Assembly (NCBI RefSeq): GCF_900188335.1
Contig: NZ_FZOY01000007.1
Coordinates: forward strand, 124,001 to 188,000
DNA length: 64,000 nt
Direction of reading: 5' to 3'
DNA from: Tropicimonas sediminicola
GTDB lineage: Bacteria; Pseudomonadota; Alphaproteobacteria; Rhodobacterales; Rhodobacteraceae
In this document: positions 9,031-17,988 of the stretch, in pieces
How the letters are laid out: each line of letters begins with the position of its first letter
Position numbering within the stretch: the stretch's first letter is position 1
Program-made: the position numbers and the translations under genes
Notes under the pieces: generated by a model
What the model saw: only the letters and a program-made list of their open reading frames with translations
The model's database searches: none
What the model was told of the DNA's origin: nothing

Positions 9031-10446
9031 ATGCTGAACCCGGTATCTGCCGAAATCGAGGCCGCGCTGCGCGCCGAACTGCCCTGTTCCGCGTTCCGGC
9101 CGCTGGAGCCGCGCTATCTCGAGGAACCGCGCGGGCGGTTCCACGGCGGCGATGCGCTGCTGGTGACCCCCTCCTCGGTCGACGAGGTCGCACAAGTCAT
9201 CAGAATGGCCGCCGCGCACCGCGTCGGCGTGCTGCCCTACGGCGGCGGCACCGGGCTGGTCGGCGGGCAGGTCGCCGGAGATCTGCCGCGGCCGATCCTG
9301 TTGTCGCTGGAACGCATGAACCGGGTCCGTGGCACCTATCCGGCCGAGAACGTGCTGGTGGTCGAGGCCGGCACCATCCTCGCCGACGTGCAGCAGGTCG
9401 CCCGGGATATCGACCGCATGTTCCCGCTCTCGCTCGCCTCGGAGGGCTCGGCCCAGATCGGCGGGCTGCTCGGGGTGAACGCGGGCGGCGTCAATGTCCT
9501 GCGCTATGGCAACAGCCGCGACCTGTGCCTTGGGCTGGAGGCGGTCCTGCCGGACGGGTCGATCCTGCGCGGGCTGAAACGCCTTCGGAAGGACAACACC
9601 GGCTACGATCTCCGCAACCTGCTGATCGGCTCGGAAGGCACGCTTGGCGTGATCACCGCCGCCAGCCTGCGTCTCTACCCCCGCCCGGCCGAGAAGGGCG
9701 CGGCCTTCCTGGTGGTGGACACGCCGGCCGCGGCCGTGAAGCTTCTGGCAATGGCGCAGCGGCGCATGGGCGATGCCGTCTCCGCCTTCGAACTGATCAG
9801 CGGCATGGGGCTCGAATTCCTGCATCGGAATATGCCCGACGTGCGCCAGCCCTTCGCCCCCCGTCCCTCCTGGATGGTGCTGATCGGGCTCGGTGTGACC
9901 GGCAGCCAGACCGCGGAAGCGGAGTTCGAAGGGCTCTTCGAGGAGGCCGCCGAGGCCGGGCTCGTCCAGGACGGCGTGATCGCGCAGAACGAGGCGCAGC
10001 GTCTGGCCTTCTGGAACCTCCGGGAATCCATCCCCGAAGCGAACCGCCGCATCGGCGCGGTCTCGTCGCACGACATCTCGGTGCCGATCTCCGCGATCCC
10101 CGAGTTCATTGCGCGCGGGCGCGAAGTGGTCGCGGCCCTGGGGGATTTCCGGATCAACTGCTTCGGCCACCTCGGCGACGGAAACCTGCATTACAATGTC
10201 TTTCCGCCCGACGGGGCGGCCGCCAGCGACTTCGCCGCTCAACGTGGGGCCGTCACCGCTGCGCTGCACGACCTGGTGGAAGAATTCGAGGGCTCGGTCA
10301 GCGCCGAACACGGGATCGGGCGGCTCAAGGTGGGGGATCTCGAGCGCTACGGCGACCCCACGAAACTGGCCGCGATGCGCGCCATCAAGGCAGCCCTCGA
10401 CCCGCACGGCATCATGAACCCCGGCGCGGTCCTGCGCATGGGGTGA
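9031..10446 (+). CDS. FAD-linked D-2-hydroxyacid dehydrogenase (GlcD/D-LDH/D2HGDH family)
   Basis: This is a 471-residue flavoprotein of the VAO/PCMH superfamily. The N-terminal FAD_binding_4 domain contains LPYGGGTGLVGGQ and SLASEGSAQIGGLL, and the C-terminal FAD-oxidase_C domain contains NCFGHLGDGNLHYNVF and SAEHGIGRLK. Such enzymes oxidise D-lactate, glycolate or D-2-hydroxyglutarate and pass electrons to the membrane chain. The exact substrate is not determined by these motifs. ATG 9031 has a near-perfect AGGAGGTG at 9018-9025 and was preferred to a TTG at 9007. Downstream lies a GC hairpin with a recurrent intergenic element, then convergent apt. Confidence 0.9.
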   Translation: MLNPVSAEIEAALRAELPCSAFRPLEPRYLEEPRGRFHGGDALLVTPSSVDEVAQVIRMAAAHRVGVLPYGGGTGLVGGQVAGDLPRPILLSLERMNRVRGTYPAENVLVVEAGTILADVQQVARDIDRMFPLSLASEGSAQIGGLLGVNAGGVNVLRYGNSRDLCLGLEAVLPDGSILRGLKRLRKDNTGYDLRNLLIGSEGTLGVITAASLRLYPRPAEKGAAFLVVDTPAAAVKLLAMAQRRMGDAVSAFELISGMGLEFLHRNMPDVRQPFAPRPSWMVLIGLGVTGSQTAEAEFEGLFEEAAEAGLVQDGVIAQNEAQRLAFWNLRESIPEANRRIGAVSSHDISVPISAIPEFIARGREVVAALGDFRINCFGHLGDGNLHYNVFPPDGAAASDFAAQRGAVTAALHDLVEEFEGSVSAEHGIGRLKVGDLERYGDPTKLAAMRAIKAALDPHGIMNPGAVLRMG

Positions 10447-10492
10447 GCCGGCTCACGGCACCGAAGGTATATTCCCTGTATCGAAGGACGGA

Positions 10493-10541
10493 CCGGGGCG
10501 CTGCCCCGGACCCCGGGGTATTTGGCTTCCAGGAGAAGCTG
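10493..10541. repeat. Intergenic GGGGTATTT element with GC hairpin (copy 1)
   Basis: CCGGGGC-GCT-GCCCCGG forms a 7-bp stem at 10493-10509 and is followed directly by CCCCGGGGTATTTGG and a purine-rich AGGAGAAGCTGGG tail. It sits between convergent genes (FAD oxidoreductase and apt), so it may terminate one or both transcripts. The GGGGTATTT core recurs at 14623, 15405 and 50096. Confidence 0.6.
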
Positions 10542-10556
10542 GGCGCGTCGTGCCCC

Positions 10557-11096
10557 TCAGGCGCCCTCGAATTCGCAGAGCGCATGGACGTCCATGCCGA
10601 GCGCCTCGAGGCGCTTGCGGCCGCCGAGCTCCGGCAGGTCGATCACGAAGGCGCAGCCGACGACATCGCCGCCCAGCCGTTCGACCAGGCGGATACCGGC
10701 CTCCGCGGTGCCGCCCGTCGCCAGCAGGTCGTCGACCACCAGGACGCGGGCACCGGGCTCGATGGCGTCGTCGTGGATCTCCACCACCGCCTCGCCGTAT
10801 TCCAGCGTGTAGGCTTCCGAGATCACCGGACCGGGCAGCTTGCCCTTCTTGCGGATCGGCACGAAACCGACCGAGAGCTGGTGCGCCACCGCGCCACCGA
10901 GGATGAAGCCCCGCGCCTCCAGCCCGACGACGCAATCGATCGGCGTGCCGGCATAGGGGTGCAGAAGCTGGTCCACCGCGATCCGCAGGCCGCGGGGATC
11001 GGCAAAGAGCGTGGTCACGTCGCGGAACATGATCCCTTCATGGGGGAAATCGGCGATGGTTCGGATGTAGTCCTTGACCGTCTTGTGGCGCGCCAT
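10557..11096 (-). CDS. apt: Adenine phosphoribosyltransferase
   Basis: This 179-residue cytosolic purine-salvage enzyme makes AMP from adenine and PRPP. It shows the PRPP-binding motif [14 protein letters not shown], the block [14 protein letters not shown], and RKKGKLPG, all normal for the family. ATG 11096 gives [14 protein letters not shown], the expected short N-terminus; the open frame continues to 11231 upstream but that part is Arg-rich and not family-like. The gene stands alone and converges on the preceding dehydrogenase. Confidence 0.96.
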   Translation of the reverse strand: MARHKTVKDYIRTIADFPHEGIMFRDVTTLFADPRGLRIAVDQLLHPYAGTPIDCVVGLEARGFILGGAVAHQLSVGFVPIRKKGKLPGPVISEAYTLEYGEAVVEIHDDAIEPGARVLVVDDLLATGGTAEAGIRLVERLGGDVVGCAFVIDLPELGGRKRLEALGMDVHALCEFEGA

Positions 11097-11328
11097 GGGT
11101 GTGTTCCTTCTGACTGTCGACATTTCCCGAAGTGCAGTTCGCACCTCACCTGATCGATCATGGCCGGCGCAAGGCCGGCGTGGCGCCAAACCACGCGGAC
11201 GTGCCATCTTGCCGCGTCCGATCCGCTGCAAGGGCTGGATTCCGGGCAGCCGCGCGCCCCGCGCGCGGCCACGCCCAACGGGAGGAGGCGCATCTGCGAT
11301 GCGTCGACGACGGGCGGGAGCCCATGGC

Positions 11329-11913
11329 CTAACGCACCTCCGTACGCCCCCGGCGATCCGCCCGGAGGTTGGAATAGAGCACGTGGTTCCGCCATCGGCC
11401 CGCGATCTGCAGGTAGCTCTGCGCCACCCCCTCGTACTTGAAGCCGCATTTCTCCAGGCAGCCTCGCGACGCCGCGTTTTCCGGCAGGCACGCGGCCTCG
11501 ATCCGGCTCAGGTCCAGCGTCTCGAACGCATGATGCGTCAGGGCGGTGATTGCCTCCCGCATGTACCCGCGCCGGGCGAAGGGTTCGCCGATCCAGTAGC
11601 CGAAGGTGCCGGCCTGGGCGGGGCCACGGCGAATGTGGTCGAGCGTGATGGCTCCCATCAGCGCATCGTCGTCGCGCCGGACCAGGAAAAGCGGCAGCGC
11701 CGTGCCCGCACCGAGCGACCGCTGCGCCCAGTAGACCCGGTTGGTGAACGCCTTCCGGCTGAGGTGATCGGGCGCCCAGAGCGGTTCCCACTTTTCGAGG
11801 AAAGCGCGGGAGTCCCGCCGCAGGCAGCTCCAGGCCCGGAAATCGCCGTGCATCGGCGGGCGCAGGACCATCCGCTCGGTCACGATCCGCACCTTTTTCC
11901 GGCCAAGCCGCAT
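11329..11913 (-). CDS. GNAT acetyltransferase, RimJ-like
   Basis: This 194-residue protein has a GNAT fold: an N-terminal [10 protein letters not shown] strand, the acetyl-CoA site near [17 protein letters not shown] (a variant of the Q/RxxGxG/A loop), and the C-terminal [15 protein letters not shown] block, which matches ribosomal-protein N-acetyltransferases such as RimJ. The substrate is unknown. Its start codon overlaps the stop of the M16 peptidase gene (TGATG), so it should be translationally coupled as the last gene of a thrC-M16-GNAT operon. The order is one I associate with Rhodobacterales. Confidence 0.88.
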   Translation of the reverse strand: MRLGRKKVRIVTERMVLRPPMHGDFRAWSCLRRDSRAFLEKWEPLWAPDHLSRKAFTNRVYWAQRSLGAGTALPLFLVRRDDDALMGAITLDHIRRGPAQAGTFGYWIGEPFARRGYMREAITALTHHAFETLDLSRIEAACLPENAASRGCLEKCGFKYEGVAQSYLQIAGRWRNHVLYSNLRADRRGRTEVR

Positions 11914-13175
11914 CAGGCCGCAAGCCTCTCCTGCAGTTCCGCCAGTTCCGGGGCGCGCTGTGCCGGGCCGTAGAGTGCGAGCGCGGCGCGTCCGGTGCCT
12001 GCGAGGTCGGCGGCAAAGCGAGCGATGGAGGCGCGATCGACTGCCTCGATCCGCTCCACCGTCTCGTCGAGCGGCGGCACCCTGTCCCAGATCGCCACCA
12101 TCCGGGCGAGGCGCTCGGCCCGCGCCGAAGGGCTCTCCAGCCCCATCAGCAGCCCGGCCTTCATCTGCGCCCGGGCGCGGTTGACCTCTTCCTCGCTCAC
12201 GTCGTCCGCCACTCGGCGCAGCTCGTCGATGGTCAGCGTCGCGAGCTGGCTGATCTCGTCGGCGGAGGTGCCGGCGTAGATCGTCATCATGCCGGTGTCG
12301 GCATAGGCGCCCGCTTGCGCGAAGATCGTATAGCAGAGCCCGCGCTTCTCCCGCACCTCCTGAAACAGGCGGGAAGACATGCCGCCTCCGAGGAGGGTCG
12401 AATAGACCTGCGCGGTGTAGACATCGGGATGCGAGTAGAACGGGCTCTCCAGGGCCAGCGCGAAATGCACTTGCTCGAGCTTGCGAAGCTCGCGCCGCTC
12501 ACCACCGTGGAAAACGGCCACGTCATGTGTGCTGAGCTGGACCGGCGAGAGATGGCCGAAGAGCTTCTCGGCGAGCCGGACGATCTCGTCGTGGTCCACG
12601 GCGCCGGCGGCAGAGAGAACCATTTGCCCCGGCCCGTAATGCTCTGCCACGAAACCGGCGAGGTCCTCGCGCTCGAAGCCGCTGACCCGTTCCGTGGGCC
12701 CAAGGATCGTGCGGCCGAGCGCCTGGCCCGGATAGGCGGCCTCCTGCAGCCAGTCGAAGATCACGTCATCCGGCGTGTCGAGCGCCTGGCCGATCTCTTG
12801 CAGGATCACCCCGCGCTCGACCTCGATCTCCTTCTGCTCGAAGACCGGGTTCAGCACGATGTCGGACACCACGTCGAGCGCCAGTGGCACGTCAGCCTTC
12901 AGGACCCGCGCGTAATAGGCCGTGGCCTCGCGCGAGGTGTAGGCGTTGATGAACCCGCCGACATCCTCGATCTCCTCGGCGATCTGCAGCGCGCTGCGCC
13001 GCTTCGTCCCCTTGAAGGCCATGTGCTCCAGGAAATGGGCAATGCCGTTCTGCTCGATCCGCTCGTGCCGTCCGCCAGCATTGACCCAAAGCCCGACGGC
13101 CGCGCTCTCCAGCCCGGGCACCGTCTCCGTGACGACGCGCAAGCCATTGGCAAGTCTCTCAAGATTCACGCTCAA
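11913..13175 (-). CDS. M16-family zinc peptidase (PqqL/mitochondrial processing peptidase-like)
   Basis: This 420-residue single-unit M16B peptidase has the inverted zinc motif HFLEH (HxxEH) at about residues 46-50 in NGIAHFLEHMAFKGT, with the distal Glu region ERGVILQEIGQALD, and a second, inactive-type domain with RGLCYTIFAQAGAYADTG. Bacterial members degrade peptides in the cytosol or periplasm; no signal peptide is visible. The proposed TTG start overlaps the thrC stop (TTGA), and a GTG six bases further in is an alternative. It is coupled upstream to thrC and downstream to the acetyltransferase. Confidence 0.92.
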   Translation of the reverse strand: MSVNLERLANGLRVVTETVPGLESAAVGLWVNAGGRHERIEQNGIAHFLEHMAFKGTKRRSALQIAEEIEDVGGFINAYTSREATAYYARVLKADVPLALDVVSDIVLNPVFEQKEIEVERGVILQEIGQALDTPDDVIFDWLQEAAYPGQALGRTILGPTERVSGFEREDLAGFVAEHYGPGQMVLSAAGAVDHDEIVRLAEKLFGHLSPVQLSTHDVAVFHGGERRELRKLEQVHFALALESPFYSHPDVYTAQVYSTLLGGGMSSRLFQEVREKRGLCYTIFAQAGAYADTGMMTIYAGTSADEISQLATLTIDELRRVADDVSEEEVNRARAQMKAGLLMGLESPSARAERLARMVAIWDRVPPLDETVERIEAVDRASIARFAADLAGTGRAALALYGPAQRAPELAELQERLAA

Positions 13176-14560
13176 CCGGCGCGCCTTTCCCGTATCAGAT
13201 CTTCGATGGCGCCAAGGTCGTTGGCGACCCGCGACACCCGTTCCGATCGCTCATACAGGTCCGCCATGCGATTGGGAAGAGGCGGGCGGAGACCTGTGGC
13301 GGCCTCGACCGCGTCGGGGAACTTGGCCGGATGGGCGGTCGCGAGCGTGATCATCGGCGCAGTCCCGAGGTGTTCTTCGGCCACTTTCACCCCCACGGCG
13401 CTGTGCGGGCAGAGGATCTCGCCGGTCTCCGCGAAGAGGCGCGCGATGGTGGCGGAGGTCTCGTCCTCCGAGGCGCGTCCGGAGGCAAATGTCTCCTGCA
13501 AGGTCTGCAGCGCGCCCTGGCTGATGTGGAAGCCGCCGTCGGACTTCAACTCGTCCATCAGTTGCGCCACGGCGGCACCATCGCGGCCGTAGGCGTCGAA
13601 CAGCGCGCGTTCGAAATTCGAGCTGACCTGGATGTCCATCGAGGGACTGATCGAGGGGGCGACCTCGCTGGTCATGTAGCCGCCGGTGCTCAGCGCCCTG
13701 TGCAGGATGTCGTTCTGGTTGGTGGCGACCACCAGCCGCTCGATCGGCAGCCCCATGCGGCGCGCGATATCGCCGGCGAAGATATCGCCGAAATTGCCGG
13801 TGGGCACGGTGAAGGAGACCGCGCGATGCGGCGCGCCGAGCGCCGTGGCGGCACTGAAGTAATAGACGACCTGCGCCAGCACGCGCGCCCAGTTGATCGA
13901 GTTCACGCCTGCGAGCGCGACCGCGTCCCGGAAGGCGAAGTCGTTGAACATGTCCTTCACCCGGGCCTGGCAATCGTCAAAATGGCCATCGAGCGCGAGG
14001 GCGTGGACATTGGCCTCGGACGGCGTGGTCATCTGACGGCGCTGCACCTCGGAGACGCGGCCATGCGGGAACAGGATAAAGACATCCACCGCGTCGAGCC
14101 CGCGGAACGCCTCTATCGCCGCGGAACCGGTGTCGCCCGAAGTCGCGCCGACGATCGTGACCCGCTCGCCGCGCCGCTTCAAAGCCACCTGGAAGAGCTG
14201 GCCGATGAGCTGCATCGCGAAGTCCTTGAAGGCCAGTGTGGGCCCGTGGAACAGCTCGAGCAGGAAATGGTTGGGGGCGAGTTGCACCAGCGGCGCGCGG
14301 GCGGCATGGCCGAAGCCCTCGTAGGCGCGTGCGATGATCTCGCGGAACTCTTCATCGGTGAAGCTCTCGCCGAGGAACGGCTGCATCACCCGAAAGGCGA
14401 TCTCCTCGTAAGGAAGGCCGGCGAGCGCGGCGATGGCCTCGGGGGGCATCTGCGGAATGTTCTCGGGCACGTAGAGTCCGCCGTCACGGGCGAGCCCAGT
14501 GAGCATGGCCTCCTCAAAGGACAGAACGGGCGCCTTGCCGCGGGTGGAGATGTATTTCAT
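13172..14560 (-). CDS. thrC: Threonine synthase
   Basis: This 462-residue PLP enzyme converts O-phospho-L-homoserine to threonine, the last step of threonine synthesis. The PLP lysine lies in GPTLAFKDFAMQLIG at about residue 110, preceded by KYISTRGKAPVLSFEEA, and the phosphate-site block GATSGDTGSAAIEAF follows. The length suits the long, yeast/E. coli-type class. ATG 14560 gives the expected MKYISTRG start. The 3' end overlaps the M16 peptidase start, so the three genes form one operon. A recurrent intergenic element lies upstream, between it and SURF1. Confidence 0.96.
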   Translation of the reverse strand: MKYISTRGKAPVLSFEEAMLTGLARDGGLYVPENIPQMPPEAIAALAGLPYEEIAFRVMQPFLGESFTDEEFREIIARAYEGFGHAARAPLVQLAPNHFLLELFHGPTLAFKDFAMQLIGQLFQVALKRRGERVTIVGATSGDTGSAAIEAFRGLDAVDVFILFPHGRVSEVQRRQMTTPSEANVHALALDGHFDDCQARVKDMFNDFAFRDAVALAGVNSINWARVLAQVVYYFSAATALGAPHRAVSFTVPTGNFGDIFAGDIARRMGLPIERLVVATNQNDILHRALSTGGYMTSEVAPSISPSMDIQVSSNFERALFDAYGRDGAAVAQLMDELKSDGGFHISQGALQTLQETFASGRASEDETSATIARLFAETGEILCPHSAVGVKVAEEHLGTAPMITLATAHPAKFPDAVEAATGLRPPLPNRMADLYERSERVSRVANDLGAIEDLIRERRAG

Positions 14561-14622
14561 TGCGCCTCTCTCGTGTCTGCGGAGCACCTGGGCCCGGCGA
14601 TGCACCGATGGCGCTTGCGGGA

Positions 14623-14657
14623 GCCTCCGGCGGGGATATTTCTGGACAGGTGATGAG
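14623..14657. repeat. GCCTCCGGCGGGGATATTT element (copy 2)
   Basis: The text GCCTCCGGCGGGGATATTTC followed by TGGACAGG and GATGAG lies between SURF1 and thrC. Its first 14 bases are the same as those of the copy at 15405-15441 read on the other strand. GCCTCCGGCGGGG can fold on itself only weakly. Confidence 0.5.
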
Positions 14658-14662
14658 AGCGG

Positions 14663-15358
14663 TTACCCTTTCCCACCAGCGCTGCGACGGTCGCCGCGTG
14701 AGATACGCCAGAGTTGCAGCGCTGTCATCCCCAACCACACAAGCGCGAGGCCGAACCACGTCACGGCATAGCCGAGGTGGTCGTTCGGGATGCCGGAGCT
14801 GTCCATCGGCAGCGGGGTGATCGAGGCGTCGGAGCCGGAGCTCATGCGGGCGATCACGAGGATCGGCTCGGTGCCCAACTCGTCGGCCATCACGTCGACT
14901 TCGCGGGCGTACCAGTAATTCGTCGCCGGATCGTTCTCCGGCGTATAGCGGTCGCGCTCGTCAGGCCAGTGCAGGTTGCCGGTGATCATGAGCGTGGCCG
15001 CCGGCCGTCCCGCGTCCTTCCGGTCCGCAGCCACGAAGCCCCTGTCGAGCAGGATTCGACGCCCCTCTTCGGTGGTGAAGCCAGTGATGATCCGGAAGCC
15101 GGCTCCGAGCTGACGGGTCGAAACCAGGACATGCAACTCGCGCGGGTCGGTGCGCCCAGAGACCTCGACTGGCAGGAACCGGTCCTGCTCGGGATCGGGC
15201 GTGGCCGGCAGCGGAACGGGATCGGCCGCGATGCGCTGGTCGATCTCCTCCAGGATCGCTTCCTTCCACTCCAGGCGCTGAAGCTGCCAGACGCCGAGCC
15301 AGATCAGGATCGCCGCGCCGACTAGTCCGATCGCCAGCGGTGCCAGATAGCGTCGCAC
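14663..15358 (-). CDS. SURF1-family cytochrome oxidase assembly protein
   Basis: This 231-residue membrane protein has one helix near the N-terminus (about residues 5-22) and one near the C-terminus (about 200-220), with a periplasmic loop between, the normal SURF1 layout. The family signatures GVWQLQRLEWK and LLDRGFVAADRK are visible. In Paracoccus and Rhodobacter, SURF1 proteins bind haem a and help insert it into oxidase subunit I. GTG 15358 has AAGGAGG nine bases upstream, so I preferred it to the longer frame from 15424. It follows ctaE with about 100 bases between. Confidence 0.92.
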   Translation of the reverse strand: MRRYLAPLAIGLVGAAILIWLGVWQLQRLEWKEAILEEIDQRIAADPVPLPATPDPEQDRFLPVEVSGRTDPRELHVLVSTRQLGAGFRIITGFTTEEGRRILLDRGFVAADRKDAGRPAATLMITGNLHWPDERDRYTPENDPATNYWYAREVDVMADELGTEPILVIARMSSGSDASITPLPMDSSGIPNDHLGYAVTWFGLALVWLGMTALQLWRISRGDRRSAGGKG

Positions 15359-15404
15359 CTGCGCGCCCTCCTTCAATGAGAACGGGGCCCGGTCAGTCCC
15401 GCGC

Positions 15405-15441
15405 CCCGCTTCTTCTTGGATCAAATACCCCCGCCGGAGGC
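15405..15441 (-). repeat. GCCTCCGGCGGGGGTATTT...AAGAAGAAG element (copy 3)
   Basis: On the minus strand this reads GCCTCCGGCGGGGGTATTTG, ATCC and AAGAAGAAGCGGGG, and lies between ctaE and SURF1. It is the most complete single copy in the window, with both the GGGTATTT core and the AAGAAG tail. Confidence 0.55.
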
Positions 15442-15456
15442 AAGCGGCCTTCCGGC

Positions 15457-16257
15457 TCAGCCGCCCCAGATGTAGACCGCGGTAAACAGGAACAGCCAGA
15501 CGACGTCCACGAAGTGCCAGTACCAGGCGGCGGCCTCGAAGCCGAGGTGGCTTTCCTGGGTGAAGTGGCCGGCCCGCACCCGCAGGTAGCAGACAAACAG
15601 GAAGATGGTGCCGATGATCACGTGCGCACCGTGGAAGCCGGTCGCCATGAAGAAGTTGGCGCCATAGATGTTGCCGGAGAAGCCGAAGGCGGCGTGGCTG
15701 TACTCATAGGCCTGGAAGAAGGTGAACAGCAGACCGAGTGCCACGGCGAGGATGAGGCCGGTGGCCATGTCCTTGCGGTTGTTCTCGTGGACGAGGGCGT
15801 GGTGTGCCCAGGTGGCTGCGCACCCCGAGAGCAACAGGATCAGCGTGTTGATCAGCGGCAGGTGCCAGGGATCGAACGTCTCGATGCCCACCGGCGGCCA
15901 GACGCCGTCTACGGCCGGGCTTTCGGGGCCCATCGGGTACATGGCGTGCTTGAAGAACGACCAGAACCAGGCGGCGAAGAACATCACCTCGGACATGATG
16001 AAGAGGATGAAGCCGTAGCGCAGTCCGATCAGCACCACCGGCGTGTGATCGCCTGCATGCTCCTCGGCGATCGTCTCGGCCCACCACGCGTACATGGTGT
16101 AGAGCACCAGCACGAGGCCGATGAAGAACAGGAACGGGGTGATGGAGTGCATCCACAACACCGCGCCGAACAGCATGATGAAGGCCCCCACCGCGCCCAG
16201 GAACGGCCAGATGGACGGCTGCAGGATATGGTAGTCGTGGTTCTTTTCGTGAGCCAT
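15457..16257 (-). CDS. ctaE: Cytochrome c oxidase subunit III
   Basis: This 266-residue integral membrane protein has seven predicted helices, as in aa3-type oxidases of alphaproteobacteria. Visible blocks include [38 protein letters not shown], and the C-terminal [18 protein letters not shown]. Subunit III stabilises the proton-uptake function of subunit I in the inner membrane. It follows ctaG at a spacing of 17 bases, so the ctaC-ctaB-orf-ctaG-ctaE genes are one transcript. Subunit I is not in the window, in keeping with the Rhodobacterales habit of encoding ctaD elsewhere. Confidence 0.97.
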   Translation of the reverse strand: MAHEKNHDYHILQPSIWPFLGAVGAFIMLFGAVLWMHSITPFLFFIGLVLVLYTMYAWWAETIAEEHAGDHTPVVLIGLRYGFILFIMSEVMFFAAWFWSFFKHAMYPMGPESPAVDGVWPPVGIETFDPWHLPLINTLILLLSGCAATWAHHALVHENNRKDMATGLILAVALGLLFTFFQAYEYSHAAFGFSGNIYGANFFMATGFHGAHVIIGTIFLFVCYLRVRAGHFTQESHLGFEAAAWYWHFVDVVWLFLFTAVYIWGG

Positions 16258-16274
16258 TGGAAGTCCCTTGCGCG

Positions 16275-16847
16275 TTATTCGTCGGCGATCACAAGCGCCG
16301 CCTGCTCTTCGGGCAGGTCAATCTCGTAGAAGGTGTAGGAAAGGGTGATCTGCGGCGTGTGCTTCGCGTCGCGATCCTCGAGGATCTCCGGATCGACGTA
16401 GAAACTGACCGGCATCTGCACCGTCTCGCCCGGCTGCAGGACCTGCTGCTCGAAGCAGAAGCAGTCGATCTTGACGAAGTAGTTCCCGGCGTCGAACGGA
16501 GCGACATTGTAGCTGGCCGAGCCCGCCACGGGGCGATCGGTGGGATTATGGGCCTCGTAGAAGGCCAGACCGGTCTCGCCGAGGCGGATGGTCATTTCCC
16601 GCTGCATCGGCTTGAAGCTCCAGGGCATGCCCCGCTCGAGCGAACCGTCGAAGCGCACCTTGATCGTCTCGTTCAGGACAACATCGGAGCCCGCGTCGGC
16701 GGTGTTCGTCGTGCCGCCGTAGCCGGTGACCTTGCAGAACATGTCGTAAAGCGGCACCGACGCCCAGGCGAGCGAGCCCATGACAAAGACCACGCTCAGG
16801 GTCTGGGCGAGCGTCCGCTTCGGGCCTGTGAGGTTGCGAAAGATCAC
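16275..16847 (-). CDS. ctaG: Cytochrome c oxidase assembly protein CtaG/Cox11
   Basis: This 190-residue copper chaperone inserts CuB into oxidase subunit I. A single N-terminal helix (about residues 14-34) anchors a periplasmic beta domain that contains the copper-binding CFCFEQQ motif and FYVDPEI. The start ATG overlaps the stop of the preceding 56-residue membrane protein (ATGA), indicating coupling. The length and motif order are standard for Cox11. Confidence 0.96.
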   Translation of the reverse strand: MIFRNLTGPKRTLAQTLSVVFVMGSLAWASVPLYDMFCKVTGYGGTTNTADAGSDVVLNETIKVRFDGSLERGMPWSFKPMQREMTIRLGETGLAFYEAHNPTDRPVAGSASYNVAPFDAGNYFVKIDCFCFEQQVLQPGETVQMPVSFYVDPEILEDRDAKHTPQITLSYTFYEIDLPEEQAALVIADE

Positions 16848-17014
16848 TGTGACACCTCCCCCGATACCATACCGGTTCCGAGCACGTCCTCGCCATTGCC
16901 GATCTTGACGATGGTCATGCCGAAGACGATGCCGACGAAGGCGAGCAGCAGGATCCCGAGCCCGAGATTACGCCCCTTGCGGCGCTCGTGAAGTTCATGG
17001 GTCGCACGGATCAT
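16844..17014 (-). CDS. Small single-pass membrane protein in the oxidase cluster (CoxF-like, 56 aa)
   Basis: The ORF begins MIRATHELHERRKGRN, a charged cytoplasmic head, followed by one hydrophobic helix LGLGILLLAFVGIVFGMTIV and a short periplasmic tail. ATG 17014 overlaps the ctaB stop (ATGA), and its own stop overlaps ctaG, so it is translated within the cluster. Small ORFs in this position occur in Paracoccus and Rhodobacter oxidase clusters; their function is unclear. A role in CuB or haem delivery is inference from position only. Confidence 0.8.
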   Translation of the reverse strand: MIRATHELHERRKGRNLGLGILLLAFVGIVFGMTIVKIGNGEDVLGTGMVSGEVSQ

Positions 17015-17955
17015 GCCCAGCCTCCAAACACTCCGAGGGCGCGCAGCGTGGCGTCGGCCAGCAGCGCCGAGAAGTGGAGGAAGAGATACCACAGCGACAG
17101 CTTGAAGAACCGCTTTTCTTCGCCATAGGCGTCCGCCTCGGCCTGCGGCGTGCTGCGCTTCCAGATCTTCCAGGCGCCCACCAGGAACCGGAAGTTCAGG
17201 ACCAGTGCGGCGACGAGGTAGACCGGACCACCGATCGACGTCGCGGCGAGGCTTAGCGAACAGGCGGCCAGCAGGACCGTGTAGGCAAGGATGTGGCGGC
17301 GGGTGGCGTCATGCCCGTGGGTCACGGTCAGCATCGGCACGCCGGCGTCGTCGTAATCGGACTTCATGAACAGCGCCAGCGCCCAGAAATGCGGCGGCGT
17401 CCAGATGAAGATCAGCGCGAACATCAGCACCGATTCGACCGAGATCCCGCCCGTCGCGACCGCCCAGCCGATCATCGGCGGGAAGGCACCGGCTGCACCG
17501 CCGATGACAATGTTCTGCGGCGTCCAGCGCTTGAGCCACATCGTGTAGATCACGACGTAGAAGAAGATGGTGAAGGCCAGCAGGCCGGCGGCCAGGAGGT
17601 TGGCCGAGAGCGCCAGCATCATCACCGACAGGCCGGACAGCGCAACACCCAGACCGAGCGCCTCGCCTTCGGTGACCTTCCCGGCCGGGATTGGGCGCTT
17701 CGCCGTGCGGCGCATCACCCGGTCGATATCGGCATCCCACCACATGTTCAGCGCCCCGGATGCCCCGCCGCCGATGGCGATGAACAGGACCGAGGTGAAC
17801 ATGATGAAGGGATGCACAGGCACCGGCGCAACGAGCAGGCCGACGAGCGCCGTGAAGACGACCAGCGACATCACCCGCGGCTTCAGCAGGGCGAAGTAGT
17901 CCTTCAGCTCCGGCTCGGCGCTGCGGGGGACGCTGTGCAGGCTCGTGTCAGACAT
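17011..17955 (-). CDS. ctaB: Protoheme IX farnesyltransferase (haem O synthase)
   Basis: This UbiA-superfamily inner-membrane prenyltransferase of 314 residues has about nine helices and farnesylates haem B to haem O, the precursor of haem a. The first Asp-rich motif NMWWDADIDRVMRRTAKRP is at about residues 68-86, and the second region TPPHFWALALFMKSDYDDAGVPM carries the conserved acidic residues. It lies 33 bases after ctaC and overlaps the following small ORF. Confidence 0.97.
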   Translation of the reverse strand: MSDTSLHSVPRSAEPELKDYFALLKPRVMSLVVFTALVGLLVAPVPVHPFIMFTSVLFIAIGGGASGALNMWWDADIDRVMRRTAKRPIPAGKVTEGEALGLGVALSGLSVMMLALSANLLAAGLLAFTIFFYVVIYTMWLKRWTPQNIVIGGAAGAFPPMIGWAVATGGISVESVLMFALIFIWTPPHFWALALFMKSDYDDAGVPMLTVTHGHDATRRHILAYTVLLAACSLSLAATSIGGPVYLVAALVLNFRFLVGAWKIWKRSTPQAEADAYGEEKRFFKLSLWYLFLHFSALLADATLRALGVFGGWA

Positions 17956-17988
17956 GGTTCACCTGTCGGTTCCTGGAACCTCGGGGCC

